Assembly (NCBI GenBank): GCA_036824045.1
Contig: DAITAZ010000026.1
Coordinates: 1-53,298, forward strand
Length of the DNA: 53,298 bases
Direction: 5' to 3'
Source of the DNA: DAITAZ01 sp036824045
Lineage (GTDB): Bacteria > Pseudomonadota > Gammaproteobacteria > Burkholderiales > Rhodocyclaceae
A program made the translations under genes and the position numbers. The stretch's first letter is position 1. Each line of letters opens with the position of its first letter. The notes beneath the pieces were generated by a model. It was not told where the DNA came from. It saw only the letters and a list, made by a program, of their open reading frames with translations, and did not search any database. Below, one piece after another: positions 1-8,296 of this stretch.

Positions 1-2626
1 TGGTGCCATTGGAGAACACCACCCGTTCGATGCCATTGGTGCCGGTGCGGCTCCAGTTACTGAGGGTGATGCGGTCGGTACCGTTGCGGTGGGCAAGCAC
101 GAGATCGGTGGCGCTGCCATTGGTCACGAGACTGACGGAGATGTCGGTGGCGACGATCCCCGCGTCAAAACGGATCTCGTCGGCAGTGCCTTCGCCAGCC
201 ACTTCGCGGACCGTGTCCACCCCGTCGCCGGTGCGGAACCAGTAGATGTCATCACCCGTGCCACCGATCAAGGTGTCGTTGCCGCCGTTGCCGCGCAACT
301 GGTCATTTCCGGCGCCACCGGTCAGTACATTGGCCGCGCTGTTGCCGCCCAAGGTGTTGGCCAATTCGTTGCCGGTGCCATTGATGGCAGCGGTGCCGAT
401 CAGACCAAGCATCTCCAGGTTTGCGCCCAGGCTGAAGGTGACTGACGAGAGCACCTGGTCCGTTCCCGCATTGGCGGCCTCGGTGACCACATCCCCCGTG
501 TTATCCACGAAGTACATGTCGTTGCCGGTGCCGCCGAGCATGGCGTCGGCGCCTTCGCCGCCATCGATCTCGTCGTTGCCGTCACCGCCGTTCAGCGTAT
601 CGCTGCCGGCCATGCCGATCAACACGTCATTGCCTGCGTCGCCGTTCAGGGTGTCATTGCCGGCGCCGCCGTCGAGGGTGTCTCCGCCCGCGCCGCCGGA
701 AAGGATGTTGTTGGCCGCGTTGCCGGTGATTGAGTTGTCCAGCTCGTTGCCGGTGCCGTTGATGGCTGCCGTACCCGTGAGGATCAGGCCATCGGCGCCC
801 GTCCCGACCAGCGAGAAGGTGACGGAGGATTCAACCCAGTCGAAACCTTCGTTGGCCAGTTCCACCACCGTGTCGCCGGTGCTGTCCACAATGTAGCGGT
901 CGTCGCCTTGGCCACCGACCATGCGGTCATTGCCGGCCCCGCCGTTGAGGATGTTCGCGGCGCTATTGCCCGTCAGCGTGTTGTTGAGGCTGTTGCCAGT
1001 GCCGTTGATGGCCGCCGTGCCCGTGAGCAGCAGGTTTTCCACGTTGGTGGCCAGCGCTGTGAGGGTCACGCTGGACTGCACCAGGTCGGTGCCCTCGCCA
1101 GCAAGCTCGGTCACCACGTCCAGGGTACTGTCCACCACATAGGTGTCGTCGCCGATGCCGCCGATCATCGTGTCGTTGCCAGTGCCGCCGTCGAGCAGAT
1201 CATTGCCGGCGTAGCCGGAAAGAACGTCATTGCCGCCCAGGCCAAACAGGGAATCGTTACCGGCTCCGCCTCCCAGGGAGTTGTTGCCAGCGTCGCCGGT
1301 GAGTGTGACGTTGGTGGTGAGCTTGGCGCTGATGTCGGCGGCGGTCCAGGTTGTGCCATCCGCAAACACGACCCGTTCGATGCCGTTGTTGCCGCCGATG
1401 GTCCAGTTGCTCAGGGTGATCCGGTCCACGCCGTTGCTGTGGGCCAGCACCACGTCGGTGCCGCCGCCATTGGCCACCTTGGTGACGGTGATGTTGCTGG
1501 CGAGGATGCCGGTGCCGAACTTCACTTGATCGAGGGTGCCTTCGCCGACGAACTCGCGCACGGTGTCCAGGCCATCGCCCAGGTTGAACACGTAGGTGTC
1601 GTTACCGGTGCCGCCCACCAGCGTGTCGACGCCTGCGCCACCGGTGATCGTGTCGTCGCCAGCGCCACCGGTGAGCAGGTTGGTCTGGCTGTTGCCCTTG
1701 ATGTTGTCGCTGCCGCTGCCGCCAACGGCGTTCTCGACCCATGTGTTGCGGGCGATGGAGACGTTATAGGTCATCGCGTCGCAATCAGAGAACGTGCCCG
1801 GGGTGAGGTCGATGCGGCTGGCGGTGGAAAATCCGGAGAGATCCAGCGTATCGGTGCCGCCCGCGTCGTAGATGCACAGCACGGGGTGGCGGTTGCTCGA
1901 GAAGTCGAAAACCGTTCCGGTGAGGGTGGAGTTGAAGCCGTAGGTGGTGCCGGTGGCGCGGGTGGTGGTGTCGGCGCCGTAGATCGCCTGGATGGTCATG
2001 ACGTCGTCGATCATCGGCGTCTGACAGTAATAGCTGTTGCCGTCGCTGGCGACCCAGTCGGCCCCGGTTTTGCTCGCGGAGAAGTAGGACATGATGGTGT
2101 ACATCTGGGTGTCCTGCATGTACTCCGCATTGGTTTCGTAGGTGGGGCTGCCACCGTTGTAGGCACCCGGGTGATCCAGGCCCAGTGCGTGGCCGGTTTC
2201 ATGTATGTAAGTCATGAACCCCCATTTGCCCACTACCGGATGAAGCAGATTGTTGGTGCCGGACGAGTCTCCGTAGGCGCCCGCGTCGGTCCAGACCGTG
2301 CCCGCCATCGAGTAGCTGCCGGGGTAATAGGCGTAAGCGTAGGAAGGGGCTGAGCTGTTGCCGTAAGCGATGTTGGGCTTGGTGCCGCTGCCGGCGTAGT
2401 CACTGGTCTGGGTGAACTTGGGGATGATCAAATCGTCCCACAGGGAGATCGCCCGGGTGGCTGCCGCGCGCTGATCGGCGTTGTAGGCGAAGAAACCATC
2501 CTTCTCGCTGCCGGAGATCCAGGATGCGCTGGAAATGAACCCAAAGGTCCAGGCAGTGCCACTCCAGTGGGCGCCGCTGTCGATCTGGTTGATGATCTGG
2601 GTGTCGGTGAATACGGTCTTTGCCAT
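1..2626 (-). CDS. Serralysin-type metalloprotease with RTX repeats (3' end outside window)
   Basis: A secreted zinc endopeptidase of the M10B (serralysin) family, probably exported by a type I system. The frame is open from the ATG at 2626 to the window edge, giving 875 residues with no stop. The zinc site HETGHALGLDH lies at residues 142-152 (HExxHxxGxxH; H142, E143, H146, H152). The Met-turn is in MYTIMSYFSA. After about residue 260 come many GGxGxDxL-type calcium-binding nonapeptides (e.g. GGAGNDTLNGDAGND). These alternate with two ~100-residue modules resembling the hemolysin-type calcium-binding-related domain (LSNWxxxxxNGIERVVF) and at least three modules carrying LTGTAAINGTGN. The start is preceded by AAGG about 10 bases upstream. 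There is no N-terminal signal peptide, as expected for a type I substrate; the C-terminal secretion signal and any hlyBD/tolC partners lie outside the window. The family call is firm; the substrate is unknown. Confidence 0.88.
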   Translation of the reverse strand, partial: MAKTVFTDTQIINQIDSGAHWSGTAWTFGFISSASWISGSEKDGFFAYNADQRAAATRAISLWDDLIIPKFTQTSDYAGSGTKPNIAYGNSSAPSYAYAYYPGSYSMAGTVWTDAGAYGDSSGTNNLLHPVVGKWGFMTYIHETGHALGLDHPGAYNGGSPTYETNAEYMQDTQMYTIMSYFSASKTGADWVASDGNSYYCQTPMIDDVMTIQAIYGADTTTRATGTTYGFNSTLTGTVFDFSSNRHPVLCIYDAGGTDTLDLSGFSTASRIDLTPGTFSDCDAMTYNVSIARNTWVENAVGGSGSDNIKGNSQTNLLTGGAGDDTITGGAGVDTLVGGTGNDTYVFNLGDGLDTVREFVGEGTLDQVKFGTGILASNITVTKVANGGGTDVVLAHSNGVDRITLSNWTIGGNNGIERVVFADGTTWTAADISAKLTTNVTLTGDAGNNSLGGGAGNDSLFGLGGNDVLSGYAGNDLLDGGTGNDTMIGGIGDDTYVVDSTLDVVTELAGEGTDLVQSSVTLTALATNVENLLLTGTAAINGTGNSLNNTLTGNSAANILNGGAGNDRMVGGQGDDRYIVDSTGDTVVELANEGFDWVESSVTFSLVGTGADGLILTGTAAINGTGNELDNSITGNAANNILSGGAGGDTLDGGAGNDTLNGDAGNDVLIGMAGSDTLNGGDGNDEIDGGEGADAMLGGTGNDMYFVDNTGDVVTEAANAGTDQVLSSVTFSLGANLEMLGLIGTAAINGTGNELANTLGGNSAANVLTGGAGNDQLRGNGGNDTLIGGTGDDIYWFRTGDGVDTVREVAGEGTADEIRFDAGIVATDISVSLVTNGSATDLVLAHRNGTDRITLSNWSRTGTNGIERVVFSNGT

Positions 2627-2734
2627 GATGCGTGCCTTGGTTGTGTGTTCTTGTGCGAGGCAGAGAGCGTGTCGAAGGCCTTCTGCAGGCTCCGGGCGAA
2701 AGTGATGTTATGTGGCAAAACCAGAAAAGAAGGG

Positions 2735-2758
2735 AGATTTGCTCTTTTCGGCAAATCT
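2735..2758. repeat. 8-bp perfect inverted repeat upstream of the protease gene
   Basis: AGATTTGC at 2735-2742 pairs with GCAAATCT at 2751-2758 across an 8-base loop. It lies about 110 bases upstream of the protease ATG, in the divergent intergenic stretch 2627-3048, which otherwise contains no gene. It could be an operator or a 5' leader hairpin; no T-run follows on either strand. Confidence 0.35.
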
Positions 2759-2780
2759 AGAGTATGCGCTAACTGTGATA

Positions 2781-2796
2781 TGTGAAATTTGTCACA
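2781..2796. promoter_or_regulatory. Candidate CRP/Vfr-type binding site
   Basis: TGTGAAATTTGTCACA fits the CRP half-site pattern TGTGA-N6-TCACA exactly. It lies about 155 bases upstream of the protease start and about 250 bases upstream of the lipocalin-like gene. CRP/Vfr control of secreted proteases is known in other bacteria; here it is inference from the motif alone. Confidence 0.45.
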
Positions 2797-3048
2797 CTCG
2801 GGGGTATTCTTCTTTGTGGTGTGGGTGTAACTGGCAATCAGGGGTAATCAGGATGCGAACGGCGTAGGGGCGCTGGGGGTGTCGTGCCATCATCGGCCCG
2901 AGCCGGTGGATGCCCGGTCAAGATTCTGGCGACCCGGGCGTTCGCGGGATCGGCCGGACGTGCCTCCTGCCGTGGTCCCGGGCGCCGTTGCCCAGGGCCA
3001 GCGGCACGAGGGCATCACAACCCGAGTGACCTTGACAGGAGAGATGAG

Positions 3049-3528
3049 ATGAATCTTTCAATCCGTTTGACCGGCGCGCGCGGTGCGTACCGCTCGACGC
3101 GTCGGCCAGCCCTCATCGGCTTGGCTGGCGTGGCGTTTGCCTGGCCGCTTGCGGCCCGCGCCGGCCTCGCCGAGGATGTCGTCGGGCAGTGGAAGCTGGT
3201 TTCCCACATGGCCAGTTTTCAAGGCCAGTCCTTTGACAGCCACGCGGCGCTGCTGCAACAGCGTCCGTGTGCCGCCGACATTGTCTACGAGGTGAATGCG
3301 GACAAGACCTTCCGCCTGAACGCGGCCAAGAGCGCCTGTGACGAGCGATACAGGAAAACCCAGGAAAAGCTCTACGCCCAGACCAAATGGCGGCTGGAGG
3401 GGAATCGCATCACCACGTCGGCCACCAATTTCGCGGCGGGACAAACCTACACGGTGACGGTGAGCGGCAACCGGATGACCTGGGAAGGCACGGAGGGCCA
3501 GGGTACCAAAGTGTTTCAGCGGCGCTAG
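3049..3528 (+). CDS. Secreted lipocalin-like protein
   Basis: A 159-residue protein. Residues 1-39 form a signal peptide with a long basic n-region and a hydrophobic core (LIGLAGVAFAWPLAARA), probably cleaved before GLAED. The mature part begins with VVGQWKLVSHMASFQG, the G-x-W strand typical of lipocalin-like domains, followed by predicted beta strands and a closing TWEGTEGQGTKVFQR segment. It is therefore likely a small periplasmic beta-barrel binding protein; the ligand is unknown. The ATG at 3049 is chosen because the frame upstream is low-quality and CAGGAGAG sits 6-12 bases before it. The stop overlaps the stop of the convergent RubisCO-like gene (3525-3528). Confidence 0.6.
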   Translation: MNLSIRLTGARGAYRSTRRPALIGLAGVAFAWPLAARAGLAEDVVGQWKLVSHMASFQGQSFDSHAALLQQRPCAADIVYEVNADKTFRLNAAKSACDERYRKTQEKLYAQTKWRLEGNRITTSATNFAAGQTYTVTVSGNRMTWEGTEGQGTKVFQRR

Positions 3529-5159
3529 TCCGTGCGCTCCCCTGTTGCTGTCTGGCGATGTGGCGCGGGCCAGCCGACCGGGCCGGTGGTGGCGTCCGGC
3601 AGTTGCGGTTTGTCCCGGTCCACGTTGACCAGGCAGAGGAAACCCAGGGTGTGGCCGGGTGCGGGGCGGAACTGGTGCCAGGTCATGGGGGGAATGGTGA
3701 CCAGGTCGAAGGGGGCGATGTCGGCCATGTTGTCGCCCAGCAGGCATTGTCCATGGCCGCGCAGCACCAGTACGGCATGGACGTGCTGGTGGCGTTCCAG
3801 CGTGCTGAATCCGCCGGGCTGGACTTCAAAGTAGCGTAGTTCGCCCGCCAGTTCCTGCAGGCGGAAGAGGGTCTGGCGACTGATATCCCGAAAGGGGGCG
3901 CTGCCTTCCTGTTTGTACGCGAGCTTTTCCACGGCGTCCCAGCGATGGCTGTCCGGGAGAAAGCGGCGCACCAGCGGTGTGGAGGCTGCCGAGGGGGCCG
4001 CATTGGCGGTCGCTGCGGTCGCCTGGGGTGGGGGCGCTGCAACCCTCGGGGAAGTGGTGGAGGTGGCACGCTGGCGGACTGCCCGGGCGAATTCCTGGCC
4101 TCGCTCCACCAGGGCGCTGCCGGCGGCGAGCAGATTGCCGCCGATGAGGAGCAGCACGTCGGGCCCGTAGAAATCCAGCATCTCGTCCACCCGGGCGAGG
4201 CTCATCCCACCGGCCGGCACGGGCAATGCCGGCCGGTGGTGGCCGGGAATCCGCGCCTCCTCGGCAATCCGCTGGCAGGTGTGGGTGCTGTAGCTGAACC
4301 GCCCGCCGTGGTTGGGAAAGATTACCGCGTCGGCGCCGAACCAGCGGAAGAGCTTGCCGATCAGCAAGGGTGGGGCGATGCGGGCGGCCCCGCCCAGCGC
4401 CGGGTGGGCCAGGATGGGCAGGCCGAGGGTGTCCTGGTCTGCGGCCAGTTCCGCCAGCAGGGGGAGCCCGCTCACCATGGGGGCGAGCATCACCATGCGG
4501 CAGCCCGCGGCCTTGGCAAAGCGGGCCTGGGCCAGCAGCCGGCTTGGCCCGCCATTGAGGCTGGGCACATAGAGGGTCTGGCCGCCGGTTTCCCGGTTGG
4601 CCTGGTCCACTGCCGCCTGACAGGCGGTGACACGGGCTTCAAAGGGGGCATAGGCCTGATCGGCCAGGCCATGGTCGTCCTTGATGATGTCGATGCCCGC
4701 CCGGGCGAGCTGACCCGCCAGCGCTGCCAGTTCGGCGGGCGGCAGCCCCTGGGGCTTGAGGGCGCTGGCGGTGAGCGCGCGGCCCCAGGCGCCGGTCAGG
4801 GCGCGGATGCCCTCGATGCCGAAGCGGGGCCCCGGCAGGGCGGGGGCCAGGGCGTCGTCCGTGGCCAGGTCTGCCAGTTCCACGTCCGGCAGCAGCGAAC
4901 TGTTGCCGAACAGCATGTTCATCAGTTGTCCCGCTTCCATGCCGGTGGTGGCTGTGGCCAGGTGCAGGTCCACCCGGAAACGGTCTGGGCCGAGGGGTTG
5001 GATCTCCCCTACCCGGGCGACGATCTCGTCCAGAACGTGGGGGTGGCGGATCGCCTCCAGCGGCATCTCCACGCTCTGTTCCACCGCCATGGCGCGGGCC
5101 CGGGCTTCCACTTCGGTGGCGGGGCAGTGCAGGTGGTAGGTGGCGACGATGCGGCTCAC
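3525..5159 (-). CDS. RubisCO-like protein fused to a C-terminal cupin domain
   Basis: A 544-residue two-domain protein. Residues 1-365 are a form IV RubisCO-like protein (RLP). The first active-site lysine is K135 in ALKPQG. The carbamylation-type lysine is K160 in GIDIIKDDHGLAD, where the RubisCO KDDE is KDDH. Later conserved stretches are HPALGG (252-257) and FPNHGGRFSY (281-290). The loop-6 lysine of true RubisCO is absent (PAGGMSLARV), so this is not a CO2-fixing enzyme. Residues 366-395 are an Ala/Pro/Thr-rich linker. Residues ~398-520 form a cupin with ERHQHVH (H457, H459, H461), H495 and C509 in LGFLCLV. In Rhodospirillum rubrum, separate RLP and cupin proteins act in sequence on 5-methylthioribulose-1-phosphate, so this fusion may join those two steps. 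The GTG at 5159 is chosen: it starts at the first homologous residue, has GAGGGAG upstream and does not overlap the ABC gene 43 bases upstream. An apionate-type RLP role is an alternative. Confidence 0.82.
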   Translation of the reverse strand: MSRIVATYHLHCPATEVEARARAMAVEQSVEMPLEAIRHPHVLDEIVARVGEIQPLGPDRFRVDLHLATATTGMEAGQLMNMLFGNSSLLPDVELADLATDDALAPALPGPRFGIEGIRALTGAWGRALTASALKPQGLPPAELAALAGQLARAGIDIIKDDHGLADQAYAPFEARVTACQAAVDQANRETGGQTLYVPSLNGGPSRLLAQARFAKAAGCRMVMLAPMVSGLPLLAELAADQDTLGLPILAHPALGGAARIAPPLLIGKLFRWFGADAVIFPNHGGRFSYSTHTCQRIAEEARIPGHHRPALPVPAGGMSLARVDEMLDFYGPDVLLLIGGNLLAAGSALVERGQEFARAVRQRATSTTSPRVAAPPPQATAATANAAPSAASTPLVRRFLPDSHRWDAVEKLAYKQEGSAPFRDISRQTLFRLQELAGELRYFEVQPGGFSTLERHQHVHAVLVLRGHGQCLLGDNMADIAPFDLVTIPPMTWHQFRPAPGHTLGFLCLVNVDRDKPQLPDATTGPVGWPAPHRQTATGERTD

Positions 5160-5202
5160 GGACGTTTGCTCCCTCGGAGAGCCCCGGCTTCCGGGGCAGG
5201 CT

Positions 5203-7026
5203 TTAGCCGGCCAGGGCCGGCTCACCCGGTTGTTCTTCCTGCTGCTGCAGGGCCCACATCTGCGCGTAGGCGCCGCCCTGGGTCAGGAGCGCCTGGTGCG
5301 TGCCGCGTTCGATCACCCGGCCGTGGTCCAGCACCAGGATCTGATCCGCGTTCATGACCGTGGACAGGCGGTGGGCGATGATCAGTGTGGTGCGTCCCAC
5401 CGCAGCCGCGTCGAGCTGAGCCTGGATGGCCTGTTCGGTACGGGAATCCAGCGCCGAGGTGGCTTCGTCGAAGATCAGGATGGCGGGGTTCTTGAGCAGG
5501 GCCCGGGCGATGGCCACCCGCTGCTTTTCGCCGCCGGAGAGTTTCAGTCCCCGTTCTCCCACGCGGGTTTCAAACCCCTCCGGCAGGCGCTCGATGAAAG
5601 CGAGCAACTGGGCGGCCCTGGCAGCGGCCTCCACCTCCGCGCGGCTGGCATCCGGGCGGCCGTAGAGGATGTTGTAGTAGATGGTGTCGTTGAACAGCAC
5701 CGTGTCCTGCGGAACGATGCCGATGGCCGCGCGCAGGCTCCCCTGGGTGAGGCCGCGAATGTCCGCCCCGTTGATGCGCACGGCGCCACCTTGCACGTCG
5801 TAGAAGCGGTAGAGCAGGCGTGCCAGGGTGGATTTGCCCGAGCCGGAGTGTCCCACCACCGCCAGGGTGTGGCCGGCGGGGATGGAGAAGGCCACCCCGT
5901 GCAGGATTTGCCGCTGGGCTTCGTAGCTGAAGTCCACCTGGTCGAACTGCAGGGCCAGGGGCCCCGGGGGCAGGGGCGTTGCGTCCGGGGTGTCGGCCAC
6001 CTCCTGGTTTTCGGCCATCAGCCGGAAGAGACGTTCGATGTCGGTGAGGGACTGGCTGATCTCCCGATACAGCACGCCCAGAAAGTTGAGGGGGATGTAG
6101 AGCTGGATGAGAAAGCCATTGACCAGCACCAGATCGCCGATGGTCATGGTGCCCGCGGCCACGCCCTGGGCAGCCAGCCACATCATGGCGGTGACGCCGA
6201 CGGAGATGATCAACGCCTGGCCGGTGTTGAGGTAGGAAAGGGATTTCTGGCTGCGGATGGCGGCGGCAGACCACTTGGCCAGTTGCTCGTCGTAGCGCCG
6301 GGCCTCAAAGGCTTCGTTGTTGAAATACTTGACCGTCTCGAAGTTGATCAGGCTGTCGATGGCCCGGGTGTTAGCGGCGGAATCCAGCTCGTTCATCTCC
6401 CGCCGCAGGGCCGTGCGCCAGTTGGTGATGTGGATGGTGAAGCCCACGTAGAGCGTCAGCGTGATCACCACGATGCCCGCGTACCACGGATCGTAGCGGG
6501 CGAGCAGGATGCCCAGCACCAGGGTGACTTCCACGATGGTGGGCAGGATCGAGTAGATGGCGTAGCCCACCAGGCTGTTGACGGCCCGGGTGCCCCGCTC
6601 GATGTCCCGGGTCAGCCCGCCGGTCTGCCGCTCCAGGTGAAAGCGCAGGGACAGGCTGTGCAGATGACGGAACACCCGCAGCGATATGGTGTGCACCGCT
6701 TCCTGCGTCACCCGGGCGAAAACGATCTCCCGCAATTCGGTGAACAGGGAGTTGGAGAAGCGCAAAACCCCGTAGGCCACCAGCAGCGCTGCCGGGACCA
6801 GGATCACCGCCTGTTGCGGCGTGATGGTCAGCGCGTCGATCATGTTCTTGAACACGATGGGCACCGACACGTTGGCCAGCTTGGCGCTGATCAGGCAGGC
6901 CAGGGCGAAGAGCACGCGGCCCTTGTAGGCCCAGACGTAGGGGAACAGGGTGCGGATGGTCTGCCAGTCGCGGCGTTCGCCGCCGGCCGGCGCGGGGAGG
7001 GCCCCGGAGGGAGGTTGTCTGCGCAT
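5203..7026 (-). CDS. Atm1/HMT1-type ABC exporter (fused permease-ATPase)
   Basis: A 607-residue half-transporter, expected to act as an inner-membrane homodimer. Residues ~25-330 form six membrane helices. They carry the Atm1-family signatures GLTRDIERGTRAVNSLV and INFETVKYFNNE. The nucleotide-binding domain follows, with Walker A GHSGSGKST (~390), Q-loop VPQDTVLFNDT, signature LSGGEKQRVAIARAL, Walker B ILIFDEATSALD and H-loop IIAHRLST, all intact. Bacterial members export glutathione-linked compounds (glutathione complexes or persulfides), which would fit a sulfur-handling cell. The RubisCO-like/cupin gene starts 43 bases downstream on the same strand and may be co-transcribed. The start ATG has only a weak ribosome-binding site. 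Substrate not determinable here. Confidence 0.85.
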   Translation of the reverse strand: MRRQPPSGALPAPAGGERRDWQTIRTLFPYVWAYKGRVLFALACLISAKLANVSVPIVFKNMIDALTITPQQAVILVPAALLVAYGVLRFSNSLFTELREIVFARVTQEAVHTISLRVFRHLHSLSLRFHLERQTGGLTRDIERGTRAVNSLVGYAIYSILPTIVEVTLVLGILLARYDPWYAGIVVITLTLYVGFTIHITNWRTALRREMNELDSAANTRAIDSLINFETVKYFNNEAFEARRYDEQLAKWSAAAIRSQKSLSYLNTGQALIISVGVTAMMWLAAQGVAAGTMTIGDLVLVNGFLIQLYIPLNFLGVLYREISQSLTDIERLFRLMAENQEVADTPDATPLPPGPLALQFDQVDFSYEAQRQILHGVAFSIPAGHTLAVVGHSGSGKSTLARLLYRFYDVQGGAVRINGADIRGLTQGSLRAAIGIVPQDTVLFNDTIYYNILYGRPDASRAEVEAAARAAQLLAFIERLPEGFETRVGERGLKLSGGEKQRVAIARALLKNPAILIFDEATSALDSRTEQAIQAQLDAAAVGRTTLIIAHRLSTVMNADQILVLDHGRVIERGTHQALLTQGGAYAQMWALQQQEEQPGEPALAG

Positions 7027-7082
7027 GGCCCGATTCTAAGCATTTCCGCGCCGCGGGGCGTGTCGCGGGCGTGTAAACGGCG

Positions 7083-7146
7083 GCGGGGCCCGGAACGGCG
7101 TCCCGGGCCCCGCTCGCGGCTCGCCGGGTGGCGGCTGCCACCCGGC
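7083..7146. terminator. Two adjacent GC-rich hairpins
   Basis: 7083-7093 pairs perfectly with 7103-7113 (11 bp, GCGGGGCCCGG), and 7123-7132 pairs with 7137-7146 (10 bp, GCCGGGTGGC, 4-base loop). They sit just after the minus-strand lipoprotein gene and before the ABC exporter. No T-run follows, so termination is plausible but not shown. Confidence 0.4.
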
Positions 7147-7158
7147 AGATTGGCGCGA

Positions 7159-7548
7159 TTACTTCTTCACGGCGTCCTTGGCTGCGTCCTTGGCGGCTTC
7201 GACGGCCTTGCCAGCGACTTCCTTGGCCTTGTCGGCGGCAGCGCCAGCGGCGTCCTTGGCGGCGCCAGCGGCATCCTTGCCGGCTTCCACGGCAGCGCCA
7301 GCAGCGCCCTTGGCCGCATCGGCGGTGGCGCCGGCAGCGTTCTTGGCGGCGTCGGCAGCAGCGCCGGCGGCGTCCTTGGCGGCGCCAGCAGCAGCACCGG
7401 CCGCTTCCTTGGCCGCTTCAACCGGGGCGGGCGCCGCCGGCGCAGCGGCGGGTGCCGCGGCGGCAGGGGCCTTGGGCTCTTCCTTCTTGCCGCAGGCGGC
7501 AACGGAAAGGGCCAGAACGACGGAAACGAGGGCGAGTTGCAGTTTCAT
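7159..7548 (-). CDS. Alanine-rich amphipathic-repeat lipoprotein
   Basis: A 129-residue protein. Residues 1-19 form a lipoprotein signal with lipobox SVAAC. The mature part is KKEEPKAP, a Pro/Ala tract, then about 85 residues of near-periodic Ala/Gly/Lys/Asp sequence (units such as AAKDAAGAAADAAKNAAGA, roughly 11 residues each). This is expected to form a long amphipathic helix, like group-3 LEA proteins. GGAG lies 7 bases before the ATG at 7548; longer upstream starts lack a signal. Function unknown: envelope-stress, desiccation or membrane-spacer roles are possible. The extreme composition makes family assignment by similarity unreliable. Confidence 0.7.
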   Translation of the reverse strand: MKLQLALVSVVLALSVAACGKKEEPKAPAAAAPAAAPAAPAPVEAAKEAAGAAAGAAKDAAGAAADAAKNAAGATADAAKGAAGAAVEAGKDAAGAAKDAAGAAADKAKEVAGKAVEAAKDAAKDAVKK

Positions 7549-7877
7549 GTGATGCTCCTGATTGAGTCTGAGGAATGTACTTGTTGTGGATTGGATGCCA
7601 GCCACCATAACGCGGCAATGCTGCGTCCGGATGACATCGCATGCGGCAACCGCCCGCTTGGGGCCGCGCTGCCTCGTGCATTATAGGTGCCGGGCATCCC
7701 CTCAAGGTGCATATCTTTATGCAGGGTTTGCCCGTCAATTCCGGATTGCCAAATCCCCGGGTGGGCGCAAGGGTTTTGCGAGTATTGCTTGACGGCGGTT
7801 TTCATCTACTATCCGGGGTGCTGTCCCGTTCTGGAAGAAAGGTTGGATCTCGCCATGCTGCAGATCGGAGTAAGCGG

Positions 7878-8270
7878 GTGATCAGGTTGGATGTGGAACA
7901 GATGCGATCGGCCTTGCGCCTGCGGGTGTCGCCGGAGGCGGCCTTCGCCTTGGGCAGTCTGAGAGCCACGACCGGCAGGCTGATTCTTGTCCACCGTTTC
8001 ACCTCCGCCTGGCAGGGCGAGCTGTCGTGGCGTGCCTGGGTGGATGGCCCGCCCTACGGGTACGTGAATCTCGTCAGTCAGGACTGGGGCGCCGTGTATG
8101 TGTCGGAGACCGATCTGGCGCGCTTCACCGACATGCAGCTCATCATCGAACTGGTGACCGGCAGCGATCCGAAGACCGGTGCCATCCCGGAGTTCTCCTT
8201 CCGCAGCGAAGGGCGCCCCTATTCCGATAGCGAGATCGCCCTCCTGGAGGCCATCAGCCACCTGGGCTAA
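7878..8270 (+). CDS. Conserved-looking hypothetical protein, 130 aa
   Basis: The protein starts MIRLDVEQMRSALRLRVSP from a GTG at 7878 with GGAG seven bases upstream. The frame stays open further upstream, but that extension has no convincing ribosome-binding site and unlikely codon content. The product is soluble, mixed alpha/beta, with no signal peptide or membrane span; the central part (TGRLILVHRFTSAWQGELSW) is rich in aromatic residues. It faces the OmpA-family gene tail to tail across a hairpin. No family recognised. Confidence 0.5.
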   Translation: MIRLDVEQMRSALRLRVSPEAAFALGSLRATTGRLILVHRFTSAWQGELSWRAWVDGPPYGYVNLVSQDWGAVYVSETDLARFTDMQLIIELVTGSDPKTGAIPEFSFRSEGRPYSDSEIALLEAISHLG

Positions 8271-8272
8271 GT

Positions 8273-8290
8273 GCCGGGCGTGCGCCCGGC
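8273..8290. terminator. Hairpin between convergent genes
   Basis: GCCGGGCG (8273-8280) and CGCCCGGC (8283-8290) form a perfect 8-bp stem with a 2-base loop in the 26-base gap between two tail-to-tail genes. It lacks a T-run; it is a candidate bidirectional terminator. Confidence 0.4.
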
Positions 8291-8296
8291 GCCTGC

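Noticed and set aside
908..2353. 481-codon plus-strand open frame
   Set aside because: It is the antisense of the repetitive RTX protease; its Val/Ala/Gly-rich composition comes from the calcium-binding repeats on the other strand.
3945..5357. 470-codon plus-strand open frame
   Set aside because: Antisense of the RubisCO-like/cupin gene; no recognisable domain.
5140..7686. 848-codon plus-strand open frame
   Set aside because: It runs antisense to the Atm1-type ABC gene and the lipoprotein gene, whose motifs are unambiguous; the frame is open because of high GC.
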